64,000 nucleotides of DNA from Neopestalotiopsis rosae (Eukaryota > Ascomycota > Sordariomycetes > Amphisphaeriales > Sporocadaceae), in NCBI GenBank assembly GCA_023078685.1, contig JALGAS010000004.1, positions 5,890,001 through 5,954,000 of the forward strand, written 5' to 3'. Made by a program: the position numbers and the translations under genes. Positions 33,232 to 44,724 of the stretch are shown here, one piece after another (positions within the stretch are counted from its first letter, which is position 1; each line of letters starts with the position of its first letter). The notes under the pieces are model-generated. The model was not told the origin of the DNA. It saw only the letters and a program-made list of their open reading frames with translations, and made no database searches.

Positions 33232-34698
33232 TTAAATCGTGGTCGTGACCCTGAGAACATAGGGCAAATCACCCCCATCATCACGTGTTGCTAGTCGAAT
33301 GACACTTCCGCCGTCGCTTCCACGGCTGCCTGATCTCAGACTGTCACCGCGGCTACTGCTGCTCAAGCTGCCTGCCAGATATGGTCTGCGTGTCTGGACA
33401 AAACTATCCCCACTGCTTCCACTTCTGACGCTGCTAATATTAGAAGTAGTTCTGGCAAGCTGTTTCCTACTGCTGACAGTTCTCGAACGACTGGGCTTGC
33501 TGTGTGCTCCTGACGAGGTTCTGCCCCCCAAAGCAGGCCGAACATTGTCCCTGGTCTTCGGGCTAGAGTCGCTATCAAGACTGCGCATGCTTCGTGCTGG
33601 TGTCGTAGGACTTGTGTGTTGAGGCGCGTCGTCATCAATATCTGCGCGATGCCGACTTTGGGCAAAATAGAAACTCTGCTCATCCAGGCTAGAACCGGCA
33701 TCGCTTTCGGTGTACATTTTGTTCATGCTCCGCATAGTCTCCAGGACACCGCGATCCAATGATTTCGCCGACCGTAATAGTTCTGCAAACAAATGCATCA
33801 AGCGTCTAAACATATCGCCTGGTATAGGCTTGGTCGAAAACCTAGCGCGCTCATATACGTCTAAAAACTCGGCTGTATCATTGGACGCCTCGAGAACCCC
33901 AAGGTCGACCAAATGCCCCACGTATGTGCGCATACTCATGTTCCCAAGCCTCTGCAAAGCTTCGACTGCTTCGGGGTCAAGTAAGGGTACTTCATCAGAA
34001 GAATCTGGCAAGGTTGGTGCAAGCGACATAGCTTTAGCCTCTATTAGATTGGGCAACTCGGCCAGGACCGTGCTGTATTGAATGTTGGTGAGATCGGGCG
34101 ACTCTGGGCTTCCCCAACCAGGGTGATCAATATGTCCCCAGACAGGCTTTGTGGGTGGTAGGGCAATGCCCATTTCTTCCTCGGCAGTCTCGCTCGTCTT
34201 GAGTCGGCGATTCGGTGTCGGCCGTTCGTCTTTCTGGTACTCCGGTCCATTTCCATTGCGGTCCGAGTCTTCTTCGTCTTCTTCAGCAACGGCGCTGAGG
34301 TCGTCGGCGTAGTCCATGAACGAAGCCGAGCTAACTTTTGGTCTTGCCTGCCAGGCGATCGCGGCGCTCCTTGCGAGTTCTTTGTGGATCATTTCCCTGA
34401 CATTTTTCTTGATCTCGCCCTTGTTGAGCGGTACCCAGCTCTTTGGGATGCTGGCCAATACCGTGCGAGTAACATAGAGTCGGAGTGAGTATATAAAGAG
34501 AACGATGAGGACGGTGACCAAATAGGCAATGGCGATGATGACAATATTAGTGTATTGTAAAGTCTTGTAGTAGGTCTGTCGTATGGCATCTCCAGGGGTG
34601 ACGAGGATCAGGGCGGCGAGAACGAAGCATAGGACAACGTAGACGGTATTATATATGTAGTGGAATATCTTTCGCGTAGTGGATCGTGGAGGAGACAT
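33232..34698 (-). CDS. DLT1: DLT1-like protein (defect at low temperature)
   Basis: A single exon encodes 488 residues. Two membrane helices occupy about residues 14-32 and 51-72, followed by RLYVTRTVLASIPKSWVPLN, KGEIKKNVREMIHKELARSA and AIAWQARPK, the conserved core of fungal Dlt1 proteins. The rest is cytoplasmic and poorly conserved, ending in a serine/arginine-rich low-complexity region. In yeast, loss causes poor growth in the cold, and the molecular role is not established. Filamentous homologues are longer than the roughly 340-residue yeast protein, as here. It is the first member of a block of housekeeping genes. Confidence 0.82.
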   Translation of the reverse strand: MSPPRSTTRKIFHYIYNTVYVVLCFVLAALILVTPGDAIRQTYYKTLQYTNIVIIAIAYLVTVLIVLFIYSLRLYVTRTVLASIPKSWVPLNKGEIKKNVREMIHKELARSAAIAWQARPKVSSASFMDYADDLSAVAEEDEEDSDRNGNGPEYQKDERPTPNRRLKTSETAEEEMGIALPPTKPVWGHIDHPGWGSPESPDLTNIQYSTVLAELPNLIEAKAMSLAPTLPDSSDEVPLLDPEAVEALQRLGNMSMRTYVGHLVDLGVLEASNDTAEFLDVYERARFSTKPIPGDMFRRLMHLFAELLRSAKSLDRGVLETMRSMNKMYTESDAGSSLDEQSFYFAQSRHRADIDDDAPQHTSPTTPARSMRSLDSDSSPKTRDNVRPALGGRTSSGAHSKPSRSRTVSSRKQLARTTSNISSVRSGSSGDSFVQTRRPYLAGSLSSSSRGDSLRSGSRGSDGGSVIRLATRDDGGDLPYVLRVTTTI

Positions 34699-35332
34699 GA
34701 TTTCGATATAGACAGACTGGTTCTGGCCGTCTTGGCTCGTCTAAATGCGATGCGATCTGAGTTATCGCACACGCTCGTACTGGATATCGGTAACAGGTTC
34801 ATTTCGATATCAAGGTGGGTGCTATGCGATGTAGGTAGAAGATACCGTTAACCATGAGCACGTCGATCCCTGATACAGGTTCTAGGCGTAGTCGGATCGG
34901 GAATTTGTAAAGCACCAAACAACAAAAACAGTGCAACAAAAACTAAGGGTATCAAAACAAGAAAATGGACAGGAGGTGGAAGTTGGATTAAGAATGCCCC
35001 CAATCGCTGCGCAAATGGGAGGCTGTAATTTAGCTTGTAATTAGCTACCGGCGCTGCCCCACTCGGTTGCGCCGTAATAACAAAAATGAGGTCACCCTTA
35101 CTTGCTCACGTCCCTGGGGCCTGGACCGTAGCTCGGTTGAATTGCCGAGAGGGTCTCAGCGTCGACAACAATCTGGTACATATATCATTTCACCAGTTTT
35201 GGCAAGAGAAATATTCATTCATAACCATCATCCCGACGGCATGGAATATCAATTTCTGAAGAGCAATTCTATGTAGATATGGTAAAGCCTTCTTGGCACT
35301 GCAAGAGGCTGTTGGAATGCCAGCATCACCCA
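34699..35332. other. Intergenic region, DLT1 promoter and NDC1 3' flank
   Basis: Both flanking genes are on the minus strand. No extra gene or RNA was recognised. Confidence 0.55.
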
Positions 35333-37281
35333 CTAAAAGACCTGCTGCATCGCTGGCTGCTTCTCAATCTGTTTCTCGACCTGTGGAGCAGCTTGTTCCG
35401 GCTTTTGCGCTGCCTCCTTTGCAAGTCGCAAGTCAGTCCTGGTCAGCTTCAAGTCTGAACTGTATGCCTCAAAGGCGGTAATGACTCGGCCTAGAGCATC
35501 CTTGAATGCGTCGAGGACTTCTTGCACGCTAGCCGACTGCCGTACACTGTCGGGGTCGGACCAGTGGGCAGGGAAATTGTCCTGGAAGGTCTCCAGCTTT
35601 TTGATGACCGTGGTCAAAGTCCTGATAACTGTAGGAACGTCACGATGAACATTTCCATAATTATCCTCTGTCAAGCTAGCCACGGCTAGCTTAGAGAGAG
35701 CGAATGCAGAATTGACATAAAGACTAACATCTCCAAACGGCGTGCCAAGGACAGCAGTGCTGACGCGTCGGTTGTGAGTATGTCTGAAGAGCCACCTCCA
35801 TTGGACTGGTAACATTAGGAGGAGCGAGTGGAACATGCCAACCAGTCCCTGGCGGCTCAGTTGTTCCTGGTGCTGCTTTGAGAGCAGCGTGTCTCTGACA
35901 TCAGCAGCTGTCTTCTTCGCCAAGGGGACCAGGGTTTCCGAGGGTTTCGGTCCAGGCGAGTTGGCAACCTCCGCCACAAATTTGCCGACAGAGTCGCGCA
36001 GATTCTTCGGTGGGGGAGCCGGCTGCCAGACGTTGGCACTAACAGGCGGCTCAACAACGCGAGCTCGAGATTGCGGCTGGGGAGGCGGTGGTGCAGCAGG
36101 AGTAGCAGGTGGTTTGCCGTAGTCGTCGATCCGCGCCTCAAATACCTTGATAGGATCCATACAAAGCTTGTAGACTTGAGACCACATGGGGCCGTCCTTC
36201 CGATCGATATCCTCGAAAATGGCCTTACGGCGAACGTCGAAGTCTCGCGCGATCAAGGCTAGTTCCCACATGGCAAAAGACTACAATCGTTAGCATACAG
36301 TCGTAATTGGCAGGAATCATCAAAACATACTGAGATTCTCGTCTTCTTGTTCTTCAGCCCATTAAGCAGACTGCCATTGGGGTCCTTGGATTCGGATGTG
36401 ATGGGCTGGCCATTCTTGACGGGTGCTTTTGCAAAGTTGACAGTGAACGCCTCATTGCTGAATTGCCAGAGTACATTTAGCAGGGTACCAGCTGCAATTG
36501 TCCTTCCCAGCATCCATATACTCCATGGCGCACCAGCGGGCGGAATGTTGGTCTTGGGAAGGTTGTAAAAGGGACGGAGGAAAAACATTGCCCATCCCCA
36601 GGCTGTGTGTCGAAAACAGAACGAGTACAGGCCCATATAGCTAGCCGTAGCAACAATTGCCGAGATAGTGAAGGATCGTACGAGTAGACTCGGTCCCTTG
36701 GATAGAAGTTTCTCATAGGGATCCTCTTGTTTGGGCTTCTCCTCTGTTTCCTTGACCGTTCCCAAAAGGACACGATCGACATCAAAGAATAAGTGTAGGA
36801 AGCCAGCAGCCACTCCGATCGAGATCATCGACACGGTATAGAAAAGAGTTCGTTCATTGAGTCGTGCCCGATCGCCGCTGTGATAAGTAATCCAATGCAA
36901 GTTGGATTGATCCGCGACAGAACCCAGATACACCTGGCTGAAGAGAAATGCCGAGATTGCATATGTCACAATCGTCTCGTATGCTGCAAGGGAGAATATG
37001 TTCTGCTGGAACGTGTCGAAGGGAGAGTTGCTCGTACGTAGTCCGATGTGAGGGTGGGCTATGCGGAGGATGACGACCAAGAGAACGCTGCCGAAGATGA
37101 AGAGGGTACGAATGCCGGCAATGCCAATGGGAAACCAAGACCAAATGATGGAATTCCAACTCGACAGAGTGAGCGACTCGAGATATGAGAGGGCGAGCAG
37201 GACGAGCAGCGCAGATGCAAATCTTCTTTGCATGCAAGGCTGCAAGAAGTCCTTGTACGGAGCTCTTCGAATGACTGTCAT
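35333..37281 (-). CDS. NDC1: Nucleoporin Ndc1 (pore membrane protein)
   Basis: Exons 37281-36331 and 36280-35333 join in phase to give 632 residues. The start at 37281 (MTVIRRAPYKDFLQPCMQRRF) is preferred over longer in-frame options because it begins the conserved N-terminus. Six or so membrane helices fill residues 20-290. The C-terminal half is soluble, with a proline-rich linker (PPPPQPQSRARVVEPP) and a helical region including QWRWLFRHTHNRRVSTAVLGTP (shortened: RHTHNRRVSTAVLG). Ndc1 anchors nuclear pore complexes and spindle pole bodies in the nuclear envelope and is essential in yeast. The size fits filamentous-fungal homologues. Confidence 0.88.
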
Positions 37282-37898
37282 TGTGCGCTTCGGGGCTATG
37301 ACATGGCTCGAGGACGATGGGTGAGGGTAAAGTAATCGTTGGATCCCTTGTTGCCGAGATTCTCTCAGCACTGGGCCCAAAGTCCGTGGTGTCGAATAAT
37401 CTCGTGGGTTGTTGCCGATTCGTGGTGTTGAGTTTGCTTGGAAGTGGGCAACGACGGAAGTAAATAAAAAATCTTTGGAGCTTTTGGGCGCTCTGGAGCA
37501 ACGCGACGAGACACCTGAACTGTCCAAGCTCCGCTAATTCGTCGCCTGTTGTGGAAGCTTGTTACCTGAGCTGGGCTGCGCTTAGCTGACATTGACACCC
37601 CGCCAAAAAGCTCTTTTAGAGGCATGTTAGCTCAAGTCATGCATTTACTGAGGCTGCCTGGCAACCAAGCTGCGACCTTGGTGCGCCGCGTGCATCATTT
37701 GGCTCAAGAGCATGTACGTAACCAGGCAAGGGTGGCAGGCAACATGAAAGCCGTGACCAAGAATCTAGGCAGGTGATAAACGCATTCTCTTCACTATCAT
37801 CGCTCGCATTTCTGTCGCATCATCGACCACATTCTCGCCTCGACTTTCACTAAATCGATTGATCATTTGCCGAGTTTTTGTTTTTAGACGAGCCCACC
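37282..37898. promoter_or_regulatory. Divergent promoter between NDC1 and PEP12
   Basis: This 617-bp region separates the divergent starts. A pyrimidine-rich stretch with TTTTTAG just before the PEP12 start could be a leader-intron acceptor. No gene was found. Confidence 0.4.
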
Positions 37899-38735
37899 AT
37901 GTCTTTTGATCAACTATCGTCCATGGAGTCCGGCGGAGGAGGTAGAGGGAATTCCCGTCGTCAAGGTCAAGGCGCCTACTCCGATTCGCCTGAGTTCAGT
38001 CGTCTGTCGCAAGACTTGATGAACACGCTCTTTCATCTCCAGGGCAACAACTCCAAGCTCCGCACGGAAATCAATCGCCTCGGCACCCGGCAAGATAACC
38101 CCCGATTGCGGGAACGAGTTCAGGCACTCCTCGAGGAGTCCCGCGACCAGTTCAAGGACGTGGGCGAGGGCGTCAAGAAGCTGCAACAGTGGGGAGAGGA
38201 CATTACACCAACGCAAAAGTACAGCCAGCAGAAGCTCGCGCGCGAGTTTGGCGCAAGTCTTAAGGAATTCCAGAGCCTCCAGAGAACGGCGCTCGAGAAA
38301 CTCAACGCCAGCGTCAGCGCGGCAAAGGCGGCGCTCGATTCGGATTCTCCCTCAGAAGCCCGCGGGGCCCAGCAGGACGAGCTCCAGCTGCTCCAGCAAC
38401 AGCAAGAACAGGTTCACTTGGCTAATCAGGACGACGTTGATTTCCAAGATGCCTTGATTGCCGAGCGCGAGGAGGAGATTCGACAAATCGAGGAAGGTGT
38501 CGGAGACTTGAACGTCCTCTTCCGTCAAGTCGCTCAAATTGTCAGCGAGCAAGGCGAACAGTTGGAAACAATTGAAAGCAATGCTGTAAACATCCGCGAT
38601 GACACAAGGGGTGCCGACTATGAGCTCAGAAGCGCAGCAAGATACCAAAAGAATGCCAGGAGCAAGGCCTGTTGTCTGCTCTTGATTCTAGCCGTGATTC
38701 TGACGATTGTCCTCCTAGCCGTATTTCTAGGATGA
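37899..38735 (+). CDS. PEP12: Syntaxin-like Qa-SNARE, Pep12 type
   Basis: A single exon encodes 278 residues. ATG 37899 has a near-perfect context (CCCACCATGTC); an in-frame ATG at 37878 is less likely. An N-terminal helical syntaxin domain (about residues 30-150) is followed by the SNARE motif at about 190-250 (IAEREEEIRQIEEGVGDLN, FRQVAQIVSEQGEQLETIE, with the central Q) and a C-terminal anchor CCLLLILAVILTIVLLAVF. Pep12 acts at the late endosome/prevacuolar compartment in vesicle fusion toward the vacuole. The compact N-terminus and sequence order match Pep12 rather than Sso1 or Vam3, though Vam3 is the closest alternative. Confidence 0.87.
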   Translation: MSFDQLSSMESGGGGRGNSRRQGQGAYSDSPEFSRLSQDLMNTLFHLQGNNSKLRTEINRLGTRQDNPRLRERVQALLEESRDQFKDVGEGVKKLQQWGEDITPTQKYSQQKLAREFGASLKEFQSLQRTALEKLNASVSAAKAALDSDSPSEARGAQQDELQLLQQQQEQVHLANQDDVDFQDALIAEREEEIRQIEEGVGDLNVLFRQVAQIVSEQGEQLETIESNAVNIRDDTRGADYELRSAARYQKNARSKACCLLLILAVILTIVLLAVFLG

Positions 38736-39039
38736 TGCAAGAGGGATATTTGATATGAGCAATGTGGATTGGAAGTGCATCGAAGGCGTTTGGGGTTTCT
38801 CTGGGTCCAGCGGGTTGATATTCATGTACATTGACGAGCTCGCAAATGCACACTGCTTCCGCTCTTTATTTCCTTACGTAAAGTCCCTCTTTCTAGATTT
38901 ATGAGTATATTGTACATGTTTTGGTTGTTGTACAGCAGTCTACATGCTCTTCGCTTTGAATACAAGTCCAGAATGATGGGCAGTATCTTCAACCTTGAAT
39001 GCCAATACTAATCTATGAAGAATTGGTTCCCCACAAGTA
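38736..39039. other. Convergent 3' flanks of PEP12 and COX18
   Basis: Nothing beyond untranslated flanks was seen in these 304 bp. Confidence 0.6.
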
Positions 39040-40254
39040 TCACTTCTCTGACGACTGGTCTTGAGATTTTGCCAGCGGTGGCCGAATGACTGTGAACTCT
39101 CGAAGCTTACTGGACTTGACTTGTTCTTCCGCTGGATACTTCTTTGAGAGCAAAAACTTCGTTCCCATGGTCGTGAGTAGTGAAGGGATGGTGTACAGAT
39201 GCATTGCTGCCGGGAAGCTGGAGGTGAGTACGAGCAATATTGGCGAGCTCACCATGACTGACCGAAGCAGACGAACTCGCCAGTCGGCTTCTACCTCGAC
39301 TTTGTCAGGAGGCGCGAGGGATGAAGGTGCTTGCGATTGTGGCGATTGCTTATCTCTCTTCAGGGCGGTGTAGAGTTGTCCAAACACCTTTCTTTTAGCT
39401 GCCTCGTCTCTTGGGATCAGGTTTGTCACCAAGAGTACCGTGAAGCAGGTCGGAAGAATGTAGTAAGGGTCCGCAGCTGTCAGGTCCGTAAACCAAAGCA
39501 TTCCATCACTGGCTAATGCCGGATCCAATATCTGAGCTGCAGTTGCCGGCAAGTCAGCGACTGCCGCTGCATCGGGAGATGTGGCTACAGCATTGGTAGA
39601 AACACTGCCAGTGGCATGCGCCGTGTCTGGAAGGGATGCCGGTGGAGCTTGTGTTGCCAATGTGCTCGCAGCTGGGTTCCCATCAGGCTTTGTGTTGACC
39701 TGTAGTCCGCGAGACCAGCCAGAGATTCTTCGTACTGCTTCGAGACTCGTGATCCAGAATGGGAAACCAAGCAGCACCAAAAACATCTTCCACTGCTGCA
39801 AACCCAAGGCTCGATATAATCTCTTGGTTTGTGACTTGGCTCGTTTCTCGACTTCTTTCTTCATCTGCTCCGGGGGAACCTTTTCTTTAATAGCGTCTTG
39901 CCACAGCTTCATGAACCATCCTTGCTGCACAGGAGCAATCTGAGAACGACGCTGGAGTAATCGCGAGGTGTAAATGTTGAAAGGCAGGCGAGATACCAGA
40001 TTGACTCCAATAGCCACCATAGGAATCGTCAGCCCCCAGGACGAGCCCGTGACGCTGTGCAGGGCAACGATGGCATCCTGTGCAGTTTGGCACCCAGCAT
40101 TGATATAAGTGTATAGATGAAGGGATCGATGCTGATGAGACGGCGAGTGAGGTGTCAACAGCATTGGAGAGGCTGGGAGTCGCGAACGCGCTGGAGCTCC
40201 CCAGAACGGAGCTCTGGCCCGAAGAGACAGCCTGACATGGTTTGAGGCAGCCAT
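39040..40254 (-). CDS. COX18: Mitochondrial inner-membrane insertase Cox18 (Oxa1/YidC family)
   Basis: A single exon encodes 404 residues. The N-terminus is rich in Arg and Ser without acidic residues (MAASNHVRLSLRARAPFWG), a mitochondrial presequence. The YidC/Oxa1 core is seen as WGLTIPMVAIGVNLVSRLPFNIYTSR (key part: VNLVSRLPFNIY), then LGLQQWKMFLVLLGFPFWITS, DPYYILPTCFTVLLVTN and the last helix before LHLYTIPSLLTTMG. Cox18 exports the C-terminal domain of Cox2 across the inner membrane during cytochrome oxidase assembly. An Ala/Pro-rich insert sits at about residues 190-250. It is divergent from ALG11. Confidence 0.86.
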   Translation of the reverse strand: MAASNHVRLSLRARAPFWGAPARSRLPASPMLLTPHSPSHQHRSLHLYTYINAGCQTAQDAIVALHSVTGSSWGLTIPMVAIGVNLVSRLPFNIYTSRLLQRRSQIAPVQQGWFMKLWQDAIKEKVPPEQMKKEVEKRAKSQTKRLYRALGLQQWKMFLVLLGFPFWITSLEAVRRISGWSRGLQVNTKPDGNPAASTLATQAPPASLPDTAHATGSVSTNAVATSPDAAAVADLPATAAQILDPALASDGMLWFTDLTAADPYYILPTCFTVLLVTNLIPRDEAAKRKVFGQLYTALKRDKQSPQSQAPSSLAPPDKVEVEADWRVRLLRSVMVSSPILLVLTSSFPAAMHLYTIPSLLTTMGTKFLLSKKYPAEEQVKSSKLREFTVIRPPLAKSQDQSSEK

Positions 40255-41072
40255 ATCAATTCATTGTCATGAATGCTGCCGTACACAGATTGTAGCCAAA
40301 GCTTCGCTTTCAATCTCTACATTGAAACGTGCAAGTGTGGATGCTAGGGACTCTGGTGCTTGTGCATTTTTAGTGTGGACAGTGGTCCAGCTGTGAAAAT
40401 GCGTTGCAACAGCCCTTCAAAATTGCAGTTTTTGCATATCTAGCTCCACTACACCTTAAAGATAAAGACCAAAGAGTATAATCGACTTTGCTATGCCATC
40501 ATTCTCCATGAGTTTCAGAAAAAGTCAGCTAGGTGCCTGTGAGTTGTGAGATTTCTTTGTCTACCTGTTTAAGCCAGTACTCTGTCATCAAAGCACATGC
40601 GGTCCTGCCACAGTAGCTTGAGTAGGTAGTGAGTTATTAGTGCATGTGAAGCTTGAAACTCGACGCTAAAAGGTACGTACCTGAGACCCCGACCGCGCTG
40701 CAGCCCAGGCGGGTGGGCTGCAGGCGGGTCGCGGATTACGACGTCGAGACCTGTCAATGTTTAACGTCGATCTGGTCTGTACACTGCGTTGTCGACGCCC
40801 ATTCTTTTACAACACCTTCACCCATTGACCTGTGATCACAGGTTTAAACTGGACCCTTCTGCGCACTTATGTTCTTGCATGGGCCATGTTGATATACTGA
40901 CCAGCAGCCTTGCGTGGCAGAGAACCATTGTCCTTTCCTCTCATAGTACCGTCACCGTCCCTCGTTTACACCGTCATCGCTACCTGGAACACGACTTCCC
41001 AGCTTCGAATCGTCACACGGGCGTTCGGCGCTGCTCAAACCAGAACCTTTACGCCCAATTCCCTCCCCCGAC
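40255..41072. promoter_or_regulatory. Divergent promoter between COX18 and ALG11
   Basis: These 818 bp hold both starts. The clearest structure is the 10-bp inverted repeat at 40698-40723. No gene was recognised. Confidence 0.5.
40698..40723. repeat. Perfect 10-bp inverted repeat (CTGCAGCCCA / TGGGCTGCAG, 6-bp spacer)
   Basis: Arms 40698-40707 and 40714-40723 are exact reverse complements around GGCGGG. This could be a binding site for a dimeric factor or a hairpin in a leader. It lies between the divergent COX18 and ALG11 genes. Confidence 0.7.
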
Positions 41073-42828
41073 ATGGCGTCCACAGCTCTGATTTACACGG
41101 CAGCTGCCGTCGTCCTGACTCCTTTCTTGACCGTACTGTTCTGGAACTACGGACTCCCAACCTTTTGCCGCTTTCTCTCGAGAACCGTCGGCGCCGTTCT
41201 CGGATGGTATTTGCGACGCAAGACGGATGGCCGCCGAGCACTCATTGAGCGACTGACTAGAGAAGACGAGCAAAAATATGAGAAGAGTGGCGCAAAGAAG
41301 CCTAGCGACAGTCTGGACGACGAGTGGGAGCACATCGACCCCTCCACAGCTGGCACATCTGAGAGCAAAGGAGACCCGGACTGGGATGGTATCGTCGGCT
41401 TCTTTCACCCATTCTGCAATGCTGGAGGCGGTGGTGAGAGAGTCTTATGGGCTGCCATTCGTGCTACCCAGAAGAAGTGGCCCAAAGCCAAGTGTGTCGT
41501 GTACACTGGTGACCACGATGTGACCAAGGATAAGATCCTTGAGAGAGTCGAGGTCAGTAATGCAAACTCACCTGCCTTGAGGTTGTTCTTTACTAATCAA
41601 TGCCATAGAACACCTTCAGTATTCACATTCACCCTCCGACTGTCACGTTCCTCTACCTATCGACCCGACGATTTGTTCTTGCATCGACGTGGCCCCATTT
41701 CACCTTGGCTGGCCAGTCCCTGGGCTCCATCATTCTTACCTGGGATGCATTTTCCCTTCTCGTCCCAGACATTTTTGTCGATACTATGGGCTACGCCTTT
41801 GCTCTTGGTTTTAGCAAAATGCTCTTTCCGGAGATGCCGACTGGCGCATATGTCCATTATCCCACCATTTCGACAGATATGATTGAATCACTGGCCCCAG
41901 ATAGCCCCCTTGGCAGCCGAGGAGTCAACGCAGGCAAGGGAGCAGGAGTCAAAGGACTTGTGAAGCGCTACTACTGGGAAATCTTCGCAGCTGTCTACTG
42001 TTGGATGGGAGCGTCTGTGGATGTTATCATGACGAACTCGACCTGGACGCAGACACATATTCAAAAGCTCTGGGGCCCGCGCCGTGCCAAGAGATCGAGA
42101 GAAAACCCCATTGTTGTCGTATATCCTCCTTGCGCCGTGAGAGAGCTAGAGAAGGAAATCGAGATCTCGGAAGAGAGCGAGAAACAGCGAGAGAAGGTGC
42201 TTCTCTACATAGCCCAATTTCGCCCCGAGAAGAACCACACGCTGATCGTAAACTCTTTCGCCGAGTTTGCCAACAGTGGCTCCGAGGCATCAAAGGATGC
42301 GAGACTTGTTCTTGTTGGAAGTGTCCGAGATGACAGCGACTCTAAGCGCGTCTATCAGCTGCGCCTCCTGGTCAATGAACTCGGAATCAAGGATCGTGTC
42401 ACTTTCCAACTCGACGCCAGCTGGCCTGACATTCTTCAATGGCTGCGCAAAGCCTATATTGGCGTGAATGGCATGTGGAACGAGCATTTTGGTATCGGTT
42501 GTGTTGAGTACCAGGCAGCTGGTCTTATCGGAGTTGTCCACAACAGTGGTGGTCCCAAGCTTGACATCTTCACCGAGGTCAACGGAGAGCCCACAGGTAC
42601 GTACAAAGAACCCCAGCCGTGAGAATACGGAATGGACACTAATAATGGCTAGGTTTCCACGCTACCACTGCATCAGAATTCGCCCAGGGTTATGAGAAAG
42701 CTCTGTCGCTTCCTGATCCTTTGTCAGTCAGAAAGCGGGCCAGAATTTCTTCCATGAGATTTACAGAAGAAGAGTTTGCACGACGATGGCTTGCACAGAT
42801 GGATACGCTGGTAGGCATGAAGAACTGA
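41073..42828 (+). CDS. ALG11: GDP-Man:Man3GlcNAc2-PP-dolichol alpha-1,2-mannosyltransferase Alg11
   Basis: Exons 41073-41552, 41609-42596 and 42653-42828 join in phase to give 547 residues. A single N-terminal membrane helix (residues 5-30) anchors the protein in the ER with a cytosolic GT4-fold domain. Conserved elements are [68 protein letters not shown], and the E-x7-E nucleotide-sugar motif in [15 protein letters not shown]. Alg11 adds the fourth and fifth mannoses to the dolichol-linked N-glycan precursor and is essential or nearly so. Length and order are normal. The second intron follows GEPTG and the third exon carries the ending. Confidence 0.96.
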
Positions 42829-43132
42829 GAGAGAAGCACAAACAAAACATTTGTCCATGCATAGCGAGCCGGTGGTTTGGCGCTATATGGTTTTAGACAG
42901 ATTTCTGGCCCGAAGATACCCAAGAGAATTGCATAAGTCCAAAACTGATCCATGATCCTCGTAGCGAACAAGAACTGAATGCAAAATGTGAGTAAAACGG
43001 GTTGTGTCAATGGGATTGAATGAGTGGTTTTATCGACCCGTGTAGCCGAAGACTCATCGTCTTGGCATTCTAGTGTCATGCGTCTCTCATAGACCCCGAG
43101 CTTTGGCGTCGCATACTTCCCATTCCTCTATA
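42829..43132. other. Convergent 3' flanks of ALG11 and UNC93-like genes
   Basis: No feature was found in these 304 bp. Confidence 0.6.
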
Positions 43133-44724
43133 TCACCGCGCTTTGTGACCTTCATCTTCAGCAAGTGAGTGTAATTTTTCCGAGCCATGGTAGACGATAC
43201 CTATGTGCCGAACCACGAACCAAGCTGGGACCACCGCGAGACCCCAAAGAATAAAGTCTACAATCAGCGCCGATGTCAGCTACGAATGCGTTAGCAGATC
43301 AATACAAGCCCTCATCTTGTGAAAGGGTATTCGAACCGGAGCAGAGGTGGAACTGATCCCACTGGAGATACATTGGCCAGCCGCCTCAGCGCCACGGGCT
43401 AGAGACATGTACCGAGCTATCTCCCTTGGTTCGCGGGCGAGGAAACTTATCATCCAAAAGCCAAAGTTATAAGTAAGAGAGAAGTTGATCTGCCAGAAGA
43501 TGTAGAGGGCCCAGCCCCTGCCGAAGCCAGCGTCGTTCCAATCGAGCGCCGGCTTATGCAGCGTATAGTCATTCTGGACAATGGTACCCCAGATCCAGCA
43601 ACTTCCAATCAGACTCATGATGCAAATATAGCCATAGCGAGCGCGTGTGCTGAGATCGAACTTGGTCCAGTCCAGGAAGGCTCCGAAGATCGCTGTCGCG
43701 ACAACCTGGGCAAGAGCTGACACCAGGGACGCCAGAGCTCTTGATCGAACTGAAAAGTACAGCGAGAGATATGAGCCAATGTACAGCAGCTCCCAGGTCA
43801 CGTACACAAAATAGGGCAAGCTATGACTGTCAGTAATTGTGCGGAACATTGGCATTCTTGGCGTACATGAGGAGAAAGTCTTTCCTGAGAAAGACTTGCA
43901 AAAGGCCCCTCGCTTCGGCCTTGTTGGACACACGCTCGGCAATCTGTACACGAGTTCCATCCTTTCTCCTCACCTTTTCGGGTGGTGTGAACAAGAATGC
44001 TGCAGCAGGACCTAAACACTCTGCTGTGGTATCAGATTGAGGAAATAATTCTAGTCAAGATGCGATCGACGTACGAAGAACCACAAAAACGATATACGTC
44101 CTCCAATCAAGCTTTCCTGTGCTGGCGCCTCTGTAATTGAACGCGAGGTTGATGATACCGCCGAGAATCGAGCCACTGTTTCGATACGTAAGCCAGTAGG
44201 CAAGATACCGCCCTCTTTTTTCTGGTTCCGGGTAGCTCAGCATGACGGCGCCTTCCGTGGCCCAGAATATCCCGGCCGAGATGCCACAGGCTGCGGAACC
44301 TAGATAGATGAACCAGACTGTTCCATATCGATTATTTGTGTATAGTGCCGCCGAATAGACGACATAGCCCGTTGTCCCGAAGATTAGGGCCGTCCTGTAT
44401 CCAAATCGATTCACCATCAGGCTTCCGGCCAGACAGGTAAATGTCATAATGGCAAACAAAATAGCATTACCGGCCCTAATTCATATCAATACTCAAGTGA
44501 GGAGATGCAAAAGACTAAATGACTGACATGACCAGATAGGGGGTTTGCTGCCCGCCGGCACCGACCGAGTTCATGGCATTCCAGAGGCCTGGAGCGGCGA
44601 ATGCGGTGATTCCTACCACGGATGTGTTGAAAAAGACGCCTCGGTACCACGAGTAACTGTTTGTTGAGCTTGTCGACTTGGGTTCCTCAGGAATGACGGG
44701 TACGTGATCCTGAGTGGTCGACAT
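43133..44724 (-). CDS. UNC93-like major facilitator
   Basis: Exons 44724-44528, 44475-44075, 44020-43867, 43820-43337 and 43279-43133 join in phase to give 460 residues with about 11-12 helices. The N-terminus matches fungal UNC93-like proteins: FFNTSVVGITAFAAPGLWNA followed by MNSVGAGGQQTPYLV, then AGNAILFAIMTFTCLAGS, YLGSAACGISAGIFWATEGA and EPEKRGRYLAYWLTYRNSGS. Later helices include LPYFVYVTWELLYIGSYLS. UNC93 relatives in animals regulate ion channels or Toll-receptor traffic; fungal members are presumed transporters with unknown substrates. It is divergent from the TauD-like gene over 555 bp, so the two may be co-regulated. Confidence 0.87.
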
